A stretch of DNA of 64,000 nt from Endomychus coccineus (lineage: Eukaryota > Arthropoda > Insecta > Coleoptera > Endomychidae), in the NCBI GenBank assembly GCA_958510875.1, contig OY294068.1, positions 167,657,962-167,721,961 on the forward strand. Reading direction: 5' to 3'. Made by a program: the position numbers and the translations under genes. Shown here piece by piece: positions 19,850 to 32,039 of the stretch. The notes beneath the pieces were generated by a model that was not told the DNA's origin, did not search any database, and saw nothing but the letters and a program-made list of their open reading frames with translations. How positions within the stretch are numbered: position 1 is the stretch's first letter; each line of letters starts with the position of its first letter.

Positions 19850-20720
19850 TGATACCGCTTTCTCATCTAGAGCCCCTATACCATGCATTGAAGCCAGAGG
19901 AGCGAGACAGGGACAGGCAAAGATTTTGAAATGGGGATCTGATAATCTAGTAGAGTTTAATGCAACAAAAAGTCAAGCTTGCGTCTTCTCCGGATCTCAC
20001 AATCCTTTATCTCTAATTAAGCACAACTATTCCTTTGAAGTCTTCCATAACAATGCTCGGGATCACCACCCTCTCATGGGACGATCGTGTGAGGTCCATT
20101 GCGAAAACCGCTTTACAAAAACTTGGTTTTCGATTCCGTGCCAAGGGCTACTTTACATCCCAGCAGCTCCTACAAGGCACAGATTCGACCTGTCCTGGAG
20201 TACTCACATGTTTGGAGTTAGGCTCCCAAACATATACGCTGAAGTTCTTGGATTCTATCCAGAAGAGAGCTATTCGTTTGATTGATGATGTCACACTTAC
20301 TAGTTCATTGACCTCTAGAACATCGTAGAAAGATGGGAGATCTCTCCCTTTTCTATAGATATTTCCATGGTCGGTGTTCATCAGAAATCTCGTCTGTTGC
20401 TTCACGACAAGAGATTCCTGATAGGCGGACTAGACGAGCTGAAACTAGTCACTCCTTCACTATCATGCTCGAGACCTGTCGAACTTCTTCCTACCAGATT
20501 TAATTTTTTTATCGAACAGCGAAGTTGTGGAACTTTACCTAGTGAGGTCTTTCCCTGTGCCTATAACCTCCAAACCTTCAAGAAACGTACGGAATACCTA
20601 TCTCCTCTTCCTACATTCCACTGCTGGCTCACGACACGATGTTCTTCGAACGTCGAACATAATAGGTTTCCCTCTCGTTGTGTCGAAGTATATATATAAA
20701 AAAAACAGAATAGAATAAGA
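19850..20720 (+). pseudogene. Non-LTR retrotransposon family A fragment (19.9 kb)
   Basis: Three frames together encode the RT thumb and C-terminus: AFSSRAPIPCIEARGAR, KWGSDNLVEFNATKSQACVF, SSITMLGITT, VRSIAKTALQKLGFRFRAK, LDSIQKRAIRLIDD, then SCGTLPSEVFPCAYNLQTFK and LPTFHCWLTTRCSS. The order is that of jockey/CR1-type LINEs whose RT ends in ...LWNSLP..VFP..YNLQ.FK. Frameshifts separate the blocks. It ends at A-rich sequence after GTCGAAGTATATATATAAAA. Sister fragments lie at 27.9-28.9, 44.6, 47.2-47.9 and 61.3-62.4 kb. Confidence 0.75.
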
Positions 20721-21649
20721 AATTGCTTGGAATGGACTTATGGCCTAAGAACAACTCTAGTCAGTATCTCTTCTCAAGTTAGTAAACCTCTATAAATTAC
20801 AACATATACCTTCGACTACTTCGATCTTAATGATATACGTAATGCATAATTAGTCAAGCTTTGAAAAAGCTACAGTGTGGTGAAACACTTTATCAGCAAT
20901 AATTATAAAATAAATGTTACAAGTTTTTGTGTAAATTTGAATTTAATTCTACAACTTTTATACTTATTCGAACCGTATACTCGGATATTATTTAGAAATT
21001 TACTTACCTTTGGCACTATTCGTATGTATTATAATCAAAAATATGTGCTCTAAAAATTGATATAGACAATTTGAAGTATTAATTGGAGCAAAAGCATTTC
21101 GGAACAGTTGACGAATATAACATTATTGACTACGGATTACAGACAAAATGTTTTAAAACATTTTAAGTGTTTCATTACATGTTAGCCATTGTAATAAGTT
21201 TTTCTCACTCCTATTGGAATAAGAAAGAAGTGTGACAACCTTTAAATGTGATATTGCTGATAGCGATTCCTTCCTAAGGTGTTGGGCTATAGTTTAGAAT
21301 TAGATTATCCACATTATAATCTGATGACGCTGATGCATGTAATATCGACTGTGAAATTGTGAATCATATTTCAATCATAGCCTACCTACTATAAAAAAAA
21401 GGTTGGGCTATGTTTCAATATCCAATGTAAGAGTTTAAAAACAATCGTTGGATTTTGCTTCAATTAAAAGACAGATGGTCGGAATATTAATTTCTTTTCA
21501 ATTGTATTAAAATTAGTTAAATATACATTACATATTAGTAAATTGTTATTTATTATCTATTTAACTCTAAGATATTAATTTCTAATATTCTTATGAAATA
21601 TCAGAAATTGTATTTTCATGACCTACATTATTTAAACTGAAAGATGTGA
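20721..21649. other. Intergenic, nothing recognised
   Basis: AT-rich sequence upstream of the tRNA gene; no coding or structured element could be supported. Confidence 0.4.
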
Positions 21650-21721
21650 GGTTCCATGGTGTAATGGTTAGCACTCTGGACTTTGAATCCAGCGATCCGA
21701 GTTCAAATCTCGGTGGAACCT
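21650..21721 (+). tRNA. tRNA-Gln (anticodon UUG)
   Basis: A complete 72-nt cloverleaf. The acceptor stem is GGTTCCA with TGGAACC, the D arm TGGTGTAATGGTTAGC is an A-box, and the anticodon arm CTGGA-CTTTGAA-TCCAG carries TTG at 21683-21685. The T arm holds GTTCAAATC (B-box). It is followed by discriminator T and a TTTT run at 21732-21735, a Pol III terminator. It decodes CAA as glutamine. No intron is present. The sequence is essentially the standard animal nuclear tRNA-Gln, so it looks functional and not a SINE relic. Confidence 0.97.
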
Positions 21722-22334
21722 TCTCTTTGCATTTTGTATCAACCAGCTGTTTTCAATATAAATTGATAAAGTACAAAGAATTGTTTGTTCAGTATTAATA
21801 GAAGTGTTTTGATAAAGTTGTCTTTCGAAACTAAATAATACTTACGGATTTTGTTCTAATCTATTTTGCCAAGGAATAATAATTTCAGCTTAGCTCCTAG
21901 AATAAGATATTCTTTTTGATTCATAGTTTCTAGCGACTTCGAGACACGCCCTCTTCCTAACGATTGTTCTTACGCATAAAATAATACGCTTGAATACAAC
22001 AAACATGTCATAAATTAGATGGAAGTTGAGAGATTGATCAATATGGTGGTAAGAATTTATAATATAATTGATCTTTGGTGGGGCATCGAATTGCATGATG
22101 TTTATCAATGATCTACTATCCTTTCAGATAGTTTTTTCAAAATTACTTGAAAATCAAAAATGACATTGAAAATTTTATACTTCCTTATGGATGGTCTTTA
22201 TTAAAGCAATTTTTCCCCCCTTAACTAAAACTATATCTGTTACCGTCTCCAACATAATATGTATTCATAATACATATTACTTAAATTACATTATTATAAT
22301 TTAAGTAATTGTATGATTATTCAGTTCTTCTTTT
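21722..22334. other. Intergenic, nothing recognised
   Basis: AT-rich sequence 3' of the tRNA gene. The minus-strand frame at 21890-22108 lacks recognisable features and is probably chance. Confidence 0.4.
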
Positions 22335-22428
22335 TTCAACACCGAAGTGCCATTATCAAACAGATACAAAATTAATTAATTTAAAAAAATTAATTTCATA
22401 TCTGTTTGATAATGACACTTCGGTTGAA
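22335..22428. repeat. 94-bp hairpin repeat (MITE-like)
   Basis: Arms 22335-22374 and 22391-22428 are inverted repeats (CCGAAGTG.CATTATCAAAC, then AGATA...AATTA) around an AT-rich loop. A related single arm lies at 62041-62093 (CATGAAAA.ATTATTAT, TTCAACAC, CAACAGATACAAAATTA), so this is a dispersed family. Confidence 0.7.
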
Positions 22429-23322
22429 ACAATAATAACGTTTTTCATGTGCTCAAATATTCAATCTAACTGTATTTTAAGTAAATAAATATTACTTAGC
22501 ACGAATAGGCTCACCGACTGACTAACGAATTATCTACTGCACTCGCACTGACTGAAATATGATGAACGTAAGTGCAACGGGGTTCGACAGGCCCGAGTTC
22601 AACATCTGTTATGGATGTCACCAAGTCAACGTTCCGGCCTGTTATCAAGACGGCTATGAATAACTCTCGATATGGAAATTCATACCACAATTATTTTTTG
22701 ACAAATCAGTCGTTCTGATTAATTCATCCGATTAGGATAGTAAGGACACGGAAAATCATTATATCTCGGTGCATCTATTATCTGATCTGCTTAGGTTGTG
22801 CGTTTTATCATTTGTGGTAACTCATCATACATGTCTAAATCTGGTACATATTTGTAATAATATGGTTTAAGTTTTAATTGTATGTTGTTTGGAGAGTTTT
22901 AGATGTACAATGTAACTACTCTCGCATATTGTTTGTGTGGTTGTATTAATTCATGTTGGCTTTCTGATGTTAATCATTGTTGTATTGTTTCATGTGCCAT
23001 TTTCTATGTGCATCTGTTAGGAATTTATTCTTTGGTATATTATATATATCGTCTCTCTGACTAATCTACAGTGACTCCTATTTATGACCAACATGTTCAT
23101 TTAATTTTGTCAGTCATCCCTACTTATACGACTCGGCCACACTCGATATTTCATTAGAGATAAGTGATTTACTGATTTCATTGTGTTTATTCGGGCGAGG
23201 TGATAAATAGAACTGTTGTCTGCTCTGGAGTTTTTTTCGATTTCTTACGCTAGAAACATTTAAAAAAATCTGTTATAAGTGATTTAATAAAGCGATTATC
23301 CGAGACAATCGCAGATTTTTTA
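22429..23322. other. Intergenic, nothing recognised
   Basis: No coding exon recognised. A slightly GC-richer stretch at 22500-22680 includes GGTTCGA, but no cloverleaf forms around it. Confidence 0.35.
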
Positions 23323-23775
23323 TGTGAGTATTCTGTTAACGTGTACGTCGCATGCATTTGTATACTTACGCTCTATCTTGGAAGTGGATAGTCTATTCTA
23401 GTAAGCTGCAAATCCATGAAAATAAATCAGTCGGCATCAAAATAGAAAGCGGCTTTGGCACACAAAGTCCAGACATGTACAAACCTACTTGTTTCAATGG
23501 CCGCTCGTACAGTTTAGAGGGCGCACCGGTAGGTGTATAAATCGCCACTATTTTTCTCTAAAATTGGCCAGATAGTAAGACTCGTGAAACAGAGCGAATA
23601 GCGTCGAGTATTTCGACGAACCGCTCTGCTCAAAAACTCGAAAACCGAGCAAGATACGACTTTGAATTTTTATGTCAGTAAATTTCAAACATCATATCTA
23701 GTGTCAAGTGGATTGCATTTACCGTTTGGCCCCTACACGAAAACATATCTTGTGCCATATAACCCGATTCAGGAG
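23323..23775 (+). repeat. Unclassified 475-bp interspersed repeat, copy 2
   Basis: Second copy of the repeat at 19213-19690, same orientation, 4.1 kb away. Both copies share a left edge at ATGTGAGTAT.CTGTT and a right edge near CCGATTCA.GAG. This copy has GTATAAAT at its centre, where copy 1 has GTACAAAT. It lies about 2.1 kb upstream of the Actn start codon. Confidence 0.7.
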
Positions 23776-25679
23776 ACTACTTCGTTCATTACCCTCGCTC
23801 CGTCTTAATTTCCTAGATACAAATAGAAAACGTTACGCTCAATTTTTGTAAATTTTTTCGGAAACTTATATTTTTATTCATATGTAGAAAACGAAAATAT
23901 CGGTTGTCTGTAAAGTCGGTTTACTGACGATAGTTGAACGTGACAACGTCAGAAGAAAATACTGATGGAATGGTTTCATTTTTCAAAAGAAAATTTTAAT
24001 TTTATTTGTTTGATAGATATTTTGTATGGATATAGAGAAGGAGGTAAATGGAAATCACAATTGAATTGATCAAGTTACATTTATTTGTACGCATAAATAC
24101 AATTATGTCAATTTTTATTTATTTTTTTTACAATGTACATCGTGAAATCCTCTGGTTCGTCAGGTTGTTTTTCCATGGTGCGATTGTAAGCGGTTCTGCA
24201 AAATGAATCGTCGTTCGAAACAATTTAGAAAATTTTTTCATAAAATTCTTCGTTCAGAAAATTATTTTAAATTTACAAAATATTTGAATAAAATGTATTG
24301 TTTAAATTTCTACTCGACTGTTAAAATTTAATTTTTGATTTTATTATTTTATAATAATAAATTTTGTATTGACATTATTTCTTTCAGCAAGTAAACTGAA
24401 TAAAAGTTGTTCAATTAGTTACTTAATTATTTTTGCAAATTTGATTGTAATTTGTTGTTAAAAAGGTAATAATTTTGAATAATTTATTATAAGAATAAAC
24501 TGTGATTAAATTATTGTTCATAAATCTTAAATTTAAAATTTAAAATTTGGAAACATCATTAAAATTTTTGTAACTGTATCTTTTAAAAAGCCCGCCTCAA
24601 TGTGTTTGATATAGGAGAAAATTGTTCCCTTTGACGGCTGGCTGGTCCAACCTGTCATTTCAGACACGTTGTTATGATATGTGAAAGATTTAACATTTAT
24701 GTTTTAATTTTTTGAAATCATAGCTACGCTCGATAATTATTTCGATCGAATAGTAAAGCAATTGATTTTTTACTCATTGTGAAATAGTTCTGTTAACTTA
24801 TTGTTATAGTTTTGTCAATTATAGCATAACCTACAATCGCTGCACTAGCGGACCGATGCTATTTATTTTAATGATGAAAGCACGAATATTCGACAATATA
24901 TCACTGAACATATATTTAATATCGAAAGAATCATTACCTTTATCGCCGCAATTATCGTTGCTATAAACAATTGACACCACATTCACTTTTCACTGCACTT
25001 CATACTTGACGAAAACATGTAAATGTATTATTGTATAGCAGCTGTCCACGCGGACGCATCGCTCACTCAAGTAGGAGAGAGACAGATGTCGAACGCTGCC
25101 GAACGCGGAGGCCGATTAATGGAACGCCTCAGAGCGAGGTAACGCCCGCATGGTTCATGTTTTTTCGTGCGTGAAGCCGGCTCCATCGAATTATAAGACG
25201 TTGTCACGTCAAAAGTAGTTCAAATGTCGTCTATCCATGTTTAGGCTCCGGAAAATATCATTCAGCTCCATTATGGAATTCTGGTGATGTTTTGAAAATT
25301 TGGGGTGATATTGAAGATTTTCGTATTTTTTTTGCGTTGGATGCAGATCCTTTTCACAAACCACACCTAAGCCACCAGGGTTTTTTGTGAATCCCAGTCG
25401 GGTGGCATTCCCAGACCCAGACATCCATGGAATCATCCAAAATCAGTAAACAGTTTTCGTAACGGTTTTTTTCTATTTTAATTAATACAGGGGAAAAGCT
25501 CCATCTTTTTTATATTGAATTCTTATATTAGTATAGATGATAAGAGACATTTGCCAATTTCTTTAGATAATGGGAGTAGCAAAGGCGAATGGAAATAGGT
25601 CGATTATTAATGGACATTCATTGAGAACATCTCGAATGTATAGAGGTGTTGCCGCTTTCTAATAATGGTGGTCTCAATG
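23776..25679. other. Distal upstream region of Actn
   Basis: AT-rich from 23776 to 24850, then a GC- and CpG-richer stretch at 25030-25200. No open frame matches a known family. This is the likely distal promoter or enhancer region of Actn. Confidence 0.35.
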
Positions 25680-25879
25680 CATTTCAGCTAAACGTAAGCG
25701 CAGCAATAACGGCCAGTCACAGACTGTACTGCAGTACAGATTCACTACAGTTGGGCACGGGTCGGGCCAGTGGGGTTAAGTGCGCGTAAGGTCGAGTGCT
25801 TCTGCACGGCACTGAGATACATCTGCCGAACGAATTAACGAAATTTTAGCATAGTAAGATAATCGTGCGTTTTAAAACA
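25680..25879 (+). promoter_or_regulatory. Actn proximal promoter / 5' UTR
   Basis: The 200 bp before the Actn ATG are GC-richer than the surrounding DNA, with GATTCACTACAG and CACGGGTCGGGCCAGTGGGG blocks. It must contain 5' UTR and probably a start site; no start position can be fixed by eye. Confidence 0.4.
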
Positions 25880-25999
25880 ATGATCGCTAGCGACGGGTAT
25901 AATAACGTAGATCAATTTGCAGACGGCTACATGGAACAAGAAGAGGAATGGGAGCGAGAGGGTCTTCTCGACCCGGCTTGGGAAAAGCAACAAAAAAAG
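25880..25999 (+). CDS. Actn: Alpha-actinin, first coding exon
   Basis: Alpha-actinin crosslinks F-actin at muscle Z-discs and cell adhesions. The 40-codon exon starts MIASDGYNNVDQFADGYMEQ and continues with EEEWEREGLLDPAWEKQQKK. The part from GYMEQEEEW onwards is the nearly invariant leader that precedes the first calponin-homology domain (TFTAWCNSHLRK...) in insect and vertebrate alpha-actinins. The exon ends AAAAAAG|GTAAAT in phase 0, exactly where the CH1 domain should begin in the next exon. That next exon was not recognised in the remaining 38 kb, so the rest of the gene probably lies beyond the window. This exon is too short to stand out by ORF length; the identification rests on the leader sequence. 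Confidence 0.93.
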
Positions 26000-26131
26000 G
26001 TAAATAATTTTTTCACAAGAAACTGAAATGGTAAACGTAAAGTACCGCATGTTCTTGTCACAACACACACGAACAAACATAATACTAAGGACTGTATATA
26101 CTGTATAATGAACATTCAAATTATTCAACAA

Positions 26132-27899
26132 TATGTTTGTTACCTACACTGTGGATGTAAACAATCAAAAATATTCTAGTACATAACCTCAAACTCATTG
26201 AATTCATTCCGATATCTATTGTTATCTGTGCGAATCGTAGAAAGCCAAAAACCCATTCAGGATCATTATTGTAGATTAAAAGATAATAATTCCTTAGACA
26301 CACTCCTCAATGAGGAAATTTCATTTCATTCTGGAAATACCGTGAGCATAGGTAGTGTAGGATTAGGACGTTAACGTTCTTCTTCACGTAACTTTATCTC
26401 GTGAAACTATTTTTGGTGTGTTACCCTGGCGTTCGTGATGTAACATCCACGTAATACTATTATTTGAAAATTGTTCTCGGATATACACTGCTTTAAATTA
26501 GCGCCCGACGTGAGAACATTGTTCATTGTTTGATATGTATCTATTTTTTTCCCTGATGGTTCGGAACAGTCTTCAATTCTAAGTATTTTATACCCGATTT
26601 TCGTCTAGGATTATAAGTTCCAAATTTATAAATATAAAGTGGAAAAGATGAAAACATTAAAGTATATTTAACTTTAAACCGGTTTTATGTAAAATTTTTC
26701 ATATTTAATGCATGTCGCAACTGCGCGAAGACGCCGTTGAAGATAGAACACGAGATACATGTGGGTGGGAGTAAGAGAGATGCTGTACGGGCGTCGAATT
26801 TCCCGACCTCGCTACCAAAAATGGCTTCGAGCACAAACGAGGATTAAACATTATACTGTAAACATCACCAACTTGCGAATGGACTATATAGAGGGTGCAC
26901 GAATTGAAGCCCCACAATCAATAATTGATTGAAGAATTGAGCAGAGTGATTGATCCGAAACTTGCGTACAATTATTGGACGAAAAGTTACGGATTATTGA
27001 AGTTATTGTGAACTATCAGAAATTAGATTAACAGATAATAACTAATGCAATTTCAGTCTATTTAGCGCGGCTATGTTGAAGACACCGAGCTCAATCTGTT
27101 TTTAAAAACTCGACTAGCGAAGTTATTCCGTTGGACATCATAATTAATTGAGTTCATATGTTCAACATATTTTATGAAAAAAAGCTGGAGAAAAAGCATC
27201 TGACCTCGACATCAATTAATAATTCATCTATTTGTGTTAGATATTTTTGTAAATCAAGTAGGTAGTTGATATCTGAATAGATTGATAAATTTATTTTAAC
27301 TAGGTAACTACATTTATAATAAATCAGATGAATATTATTACCAAGTAATTCAATAATTATTATTGAGAATATAATAAACCTTCATAGGCAGCAACTTCGG
27401 AAGTCATATTTATTTTTGTAAATGTCAGTAGCTGAATCCAGAATATTTTTTTGTACTTTGATCGATATTCCTCGAATTCAATTTATTAATTTGTTTAATA
27501 AATTGCTAAATAAATCAAACACCGAAGGAAATACAAATAAAATTATGATTTATACATTTCTGGAGAAAATGTAAAAATTACACATTTTTTTCTATGTAGA
27601 ACTTGAGATATTGGATTTTAAATTTGACCTTTTTGTTCAAAAAATTTTGACTTCAGTTTTGGGAACATATTAATACATAAAGAACAAGAAAAAGACTTTG
27701 TCGGGTATTAAAAATTTTTTTTTATAAAAACATAAACCGTTGCATAGTTGTAGTATATAAGTTCGTGAAATGTGAGGAACTAAAATGGATAGCTTCGATG
27801 AAATTTTCACGAATTATTTGAAGTGTGGACTCTAGTGGGATTGTAACAACCTTAAAATTGTTATTAAATTTTTCTCCATTACCGAACAAATTGTATGAG
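26132..27899. other. Intronic sequence, nothing recognised
   Basis: AT-rich. The minus-strand frame at 26705-26917 lacks family features. No transposon ends identified. Confidence 0.35.
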
Positions 27900-28850
27900 A
27901 CTAGAATATCAAGAGCCAGCTGTGAAATCTAGGAAGAGGAGGCAGGCATTGGAATTTTTCTTGAAAGTTTGAAGGTTATAAGCATCAGAAAAGACCACAC
28001 TAGGCAAAGAGTTCCACAACTTCGTTCGATAGAAAAAAGTTTGGGTGGTTTCGAGTCTAACAACGAAAAGCTAAACAGCCTAAGCTTGTCTATAGAATCG
28101 GGGAAAGATCACCCATCTTTCTAGGATGTTCTAGAGAGGTAAATGAATTCGTAAGTGTGATATCACCAACACCAAAAGAATATATCTGTTTTGAGTAGAA
28201 TCTAGAGCTTCATTGTATGTTTGGGAGCTGAACTCCAGGGTTTTTAGATCAAGATAAGCTACTGGGTTGTAAATTAGCTCTCGGCACGGAATAGAAAATC
28301 TAGTTTCTGTAAAGGAGTTTTCACAATGTACCTCAGAGGATTGTCTCATTAGAGGGTGCTGTTGATGGTGATTCCGAGCGTGGTTATTGAGGGCTTCAAA
28401 GCAACAGCTTTACCTGAAATCATCATATTAGGGATTGTGAGATGCGCCTATCTGGAGAAAATACAAGCTCTTCATTCATTGCCTCGACTTGTCTCTGACT
28501 TGCTTCTCTGGCTTCATTGCATGATATAGGTGCTCTAGAGGGAAATGCACCATCATCTGCTAAATTGTGGACGGGACCGGATGTCACTCTCAGCAAATCG
28601 TGTATACGGTGCAGAAACATAGTTGGTGCCAAGACAGGTCCCTGTGGAACACCATCAACTGCGTCAGTCACCAGTTTATGGCGGCAAACCATATGACTGA
28701 AGTTTTCCAAGTCCTTGGTGCCAAAGTCGGTCAAATGATTTGCAAATTTCCAATGCTACAGCTAAAGATTCTCCATATTTTACAATGGATGTCATGGAGA
28801 CGTCTGACTAACATTATACGTACGTACGTTGTTTAAGACTGCTCAGGATT
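27900..28850 (-). pseudogene. Non-LTR retrotransposon family A fragment (28 kb)
   Basis: Minus-strand reading gives, in order, KLQSYGLPP (near 28710), VPQGPVLAPTMFLHRIHDLL (RT motif 4), HNLADDGAF (catalytic YADD changed to LADD), SRAPISCNEAREASQRQVEA, and then the C-terminal block with SCGTLC and AYNLQTF in shifted frames near 27970-28040. SRAPI.C.EAR links it to the 19.9-kb copy. Frames break repeatedly, so it is inactive. Confidence 0.7.
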
Positions 28851-30484
28851 GGCTGTCAACCGTACAAGGCGAGTCAAAATGACGTGATTATTACATAGAT
28901 TATTACCTTACTGGGCAAATTTCTTTAAAGCCAGTTTATAATGAAGTAACGGAATCGTTGGTATTTTCGTGTCTATTGTGTAGAATGTTTATAATGATTC
29001 TGATAACATCAATATTAATCAAATATAAGGTCAGTTATAATTGATAAATTAATGCAAATCTTCCATTCTAAACCAAATATAATCGTCAGTAACTGTATTT
29101 CCAAGTCTTGTATCAATTATTACTAATAATGGGAAACTCAACAAAAATCAATTGATAGAAACATTGATGTGATACATATATACACAATTATACAGTAACT
29201 ATACTGATGTTTGAACAAGTTGTTTGAATGATTTGCTGACATTCTCTGATTTGAATAAATTGTTGACATTATAATACAATTACTCTAGTGGTTTACGCGG
29301 TAATTTTCGAATTAGAGCTATGATTCATAACGATATATTCCTCTGTCAACCAATTACTTAGAATAATTGAATCTAAGAACAACGAACCTAAAGCTTGATA
29401 ACATTTGATAAATTTCCTTCGCTGCAAGTGCTCAGTGGTTCCATTAACAATGGTAAAAATCACGTTGCAAATCTCGGTGAAAATCCTATTCCGAAAAGCG
29501 ATATATCAATTATTATTATGGTCAAACATTATCCTATAGATAAGTAATTTTGCAATAAAAGTTTGATCTGCGGATAATTCTTGTAGGATACTTCAGGAAA
29601 AAAACACCTCGGAAATGATTTCGGTGGCTACCAAGTTTTTAAGGTATGATGTAAACACTGCAACCATTTCATCAAGTTTAATTAAAAATATCATATTACT
29701 GGACTCTATACTAATATTATAATAAAGGAGTTAACTTATTTGTATTCGCTTATATCGAAGAACCGCTTATAGTAAAGATTAAAATTATTTATTTTCTTCA
29801 ACATCTGTTAAATTACAATATATTGGTAGGTGATATTACAGAAAAGAAGGGTCATAATATTTATGGAATGTAATAGCTACCTGGTAAATTAATTGAATGC
29901 AAAATTAGTTTATCAAATACCATGACATATAAATCATTCAGCTAAAATAACATAATTTAAAATCGTATCACCCGATTAATTTTAAAAACTCGTTTATTCT
30001 GTAAGCCTCTACTTGAACTAAATAATTAAAATCACTCTTTTTATTGATGGAAAATTTGTTGATGGTTTAATAACATCTTTCAAGGCATTAAAAAAATGTA
30101 AAACACTTATTAATACTTCTCCCTTTCTGATTTACGAACACATTTACAAAAGTAGTACCTACTTGTGCCATAAAAAACTCGATAAAAAATAATATCAAAC
30201 ATTACTGTGGAATAAAAATCAGCAAAATATATTAATGTTGAATTAACACAATAATGTTTAATTACTCTTATTGAGAAAATCTATCTATTTAAATAGAGTT
30301 CAATTTATTTACATGATTAGACCTGTAAACCTTACAATGGGACAGACTCCTCTTGCTTATTTAGAAGTAACTTTAATTTTATGACCATATATGTGTGTAG
30401 GCGGATCGAAACCAGCGTGATTCATTCTAAATAAGACTGTTGGTTTTTTCGTTATTTAGATTTAACTTGTTCGTTCCGAACCAT
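28851..30484. other. Intronic sequence, nothing recognised
   Basis: Strongly AT-rich, no coding or repeat structure supported apart from simple A/T runs. Confidence 0.4.
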
Positions 30485-30810
30485 TCAACAGTACTTGACA
30501 CTTTCTTTCACTAGATCAGGGCATATTCTTGCACCTAGGTTCAAACTAGAGTTGTCGACATAGGTAACCAGAGTACTTGTTGGAGATTTCAGTTCAGTAA
30601 TACCTTTTAAGAATATTGCGAATGAAATTGGACCTACCAAATCGCCCTGCGAAATTCCTGTATTCATTGTTTTTTCACTTCTGAATACAGTTAGGTAATC
30701 TCTTTCGAGAGAGAAATAAATTGTGTGGTCGAAACTATGGTACGCCTTCGATAGGCTTAGAAAAATACCCTCCACTAGCTCACCATCTTGATGCATATCT
30801 ACACGTCTCT
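30485..30810 (-). pseudogene. Reverse-transcriptase fragment, jockey/CR1-like
   Basis: The frame reads GELVEGIFLSLSKAYHSFDH (family pattern: FLDLSKAFDCVDH), TGISQGDLVGPISFAIFLKG (GVPQGSILGPLLF.I..N.I) and LVTYVDNSSLNLG (L.LYADDTSL). The catalytic YADD is changed to YVDN and the second lysine/aspartate landmarks are degraded, so the enzyme would be dead. Clearly different from family A. Confidence 0.65.
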
Positions 30811-31794
30811 ATCTTGCTGATCAGTTGTCACTTCGACATTTGCCCCTGGCAAACCCGGGGTACAATATCTATAAGTTATCGTAAAATGTCAAATGCTGCC
30901 TTATACTTTTTGTACACTATTCATTCCGGAACACTATGAAATTCGATTCTCCGTTTTTATACGAAAAGGCTCTTTAAACGTGAGTTTTAACCGAAATTCA
31001 ATTATGGGATGTGTGACGGACCACCTTTGCTGGACTGCTACTTTATCTACTATTGGAAAAATGTTAGGTTTGTGCAATAACATCAACTCCAGAATTGAGA
31101 ATGTTCAAAATTTGAAAGGTATCATGATAATACGTGTATCAACATATCTTAACCTCCTATTTTTCGGTAACAAGATTATAAATATATTCACGAACTTACC
31201 CAGATTTAAATTAAGAACGGTTTTTCGCCTCGTCTTAATTATTATTCCAATGAAATGAGGAATGTTTCGAACATTCTTAAGCAGCGTTTTCACAAGCTTA
31301 TTTATGAATAAACTATGTTAGATGGAAGATCATTCGATTCCAAGTATAAAAGGTTTAAAAATGCGTCAGAGAAGAGTTACTATTCTTAGAAATCGTCTTT
31401 AAAGATTCGTGAAAATCCTCGAGGATCCAAAAATTATTTTTAATGTAATTATTTGCACCTTGAAATATTTAATATAACACTTAATAGATAGTAGTTTTGA
31501 TTTGGTACAAAGGCTGCTGTTTTTGTATGTTTTTCTATTTGTGCAAAAAAGTTCTAGAGGATTCACATCCGGGGATTGTGCGGACCAATAAATTAATCTT
31601 CTATTTCTATTTCTATTCTATTCGCTTGGGAAATATCTATTTAACAAATCAATTATTTGTCTTGTTTGATGCCAAAAAGATCTAATACCGGAATAATTAT
31701 GTCTCTGTCAATTGGGATACGAGTGTATTTTTCTTTAAAACGAGCTGACTGGTAGGGTACGGTCGAGTGGCGGTTAACCCTTGAAAATCCGTGT
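30811..31794. other. Intronic sequence, nothing recognised
   Basis: Frames at 30893-31258 (+) and 31105-31293 (-) overlap each other and carry no recognisable motif. Probably chance or very old transposon sequence. Confidence 0.35.
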
Positions 31795-31975
31795 ATGAAT
31801 ATCTTGAAATCCCATGAAATTACTTGAAATCGTCTAAAATCTCTTGGTATTTCCACAATCTTTTAGAATCCGGTAAAATATTTGAAAATTGCATAAAATG
31901 TTTGAAAACTCCATAAAATCTTGCAAAATCTCATGAAATATTTTATAATCCCAAAAAGTCTTAAAATTCACCATC
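31795..31975. repeat. Degenerate short-period repeat, left block
   Basis: About 180 bp built from variants of TTGAAATC / TCTAAAATCTC / CATGAAAT at roughly 10-16 bp spacing. A similar block lies at 35225-35345, on the far side of the DNA transposon at 32040-34373. Confidence 0.5.
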
Positions 31976-32039
31976 GTCTAAAATCTGACACATTAAATAC
32001 TTTTTTGGTGTTTTGTTGGAAAAAATTTAAATATGAATA

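Noticed and set aside
22560..22660. Possible second tRNA around GGTTCGACAGG
   Set aside because: A B-box-like string is present, but no A-box or paired acceptor stem could be found.
25835..26131. Minus-strand 98-residue frame over the Actn exon
   Set aside because: Antisense to the conserved alpha-actinin leader; hydrophobic run is a by-product of A-rich coding sequence.
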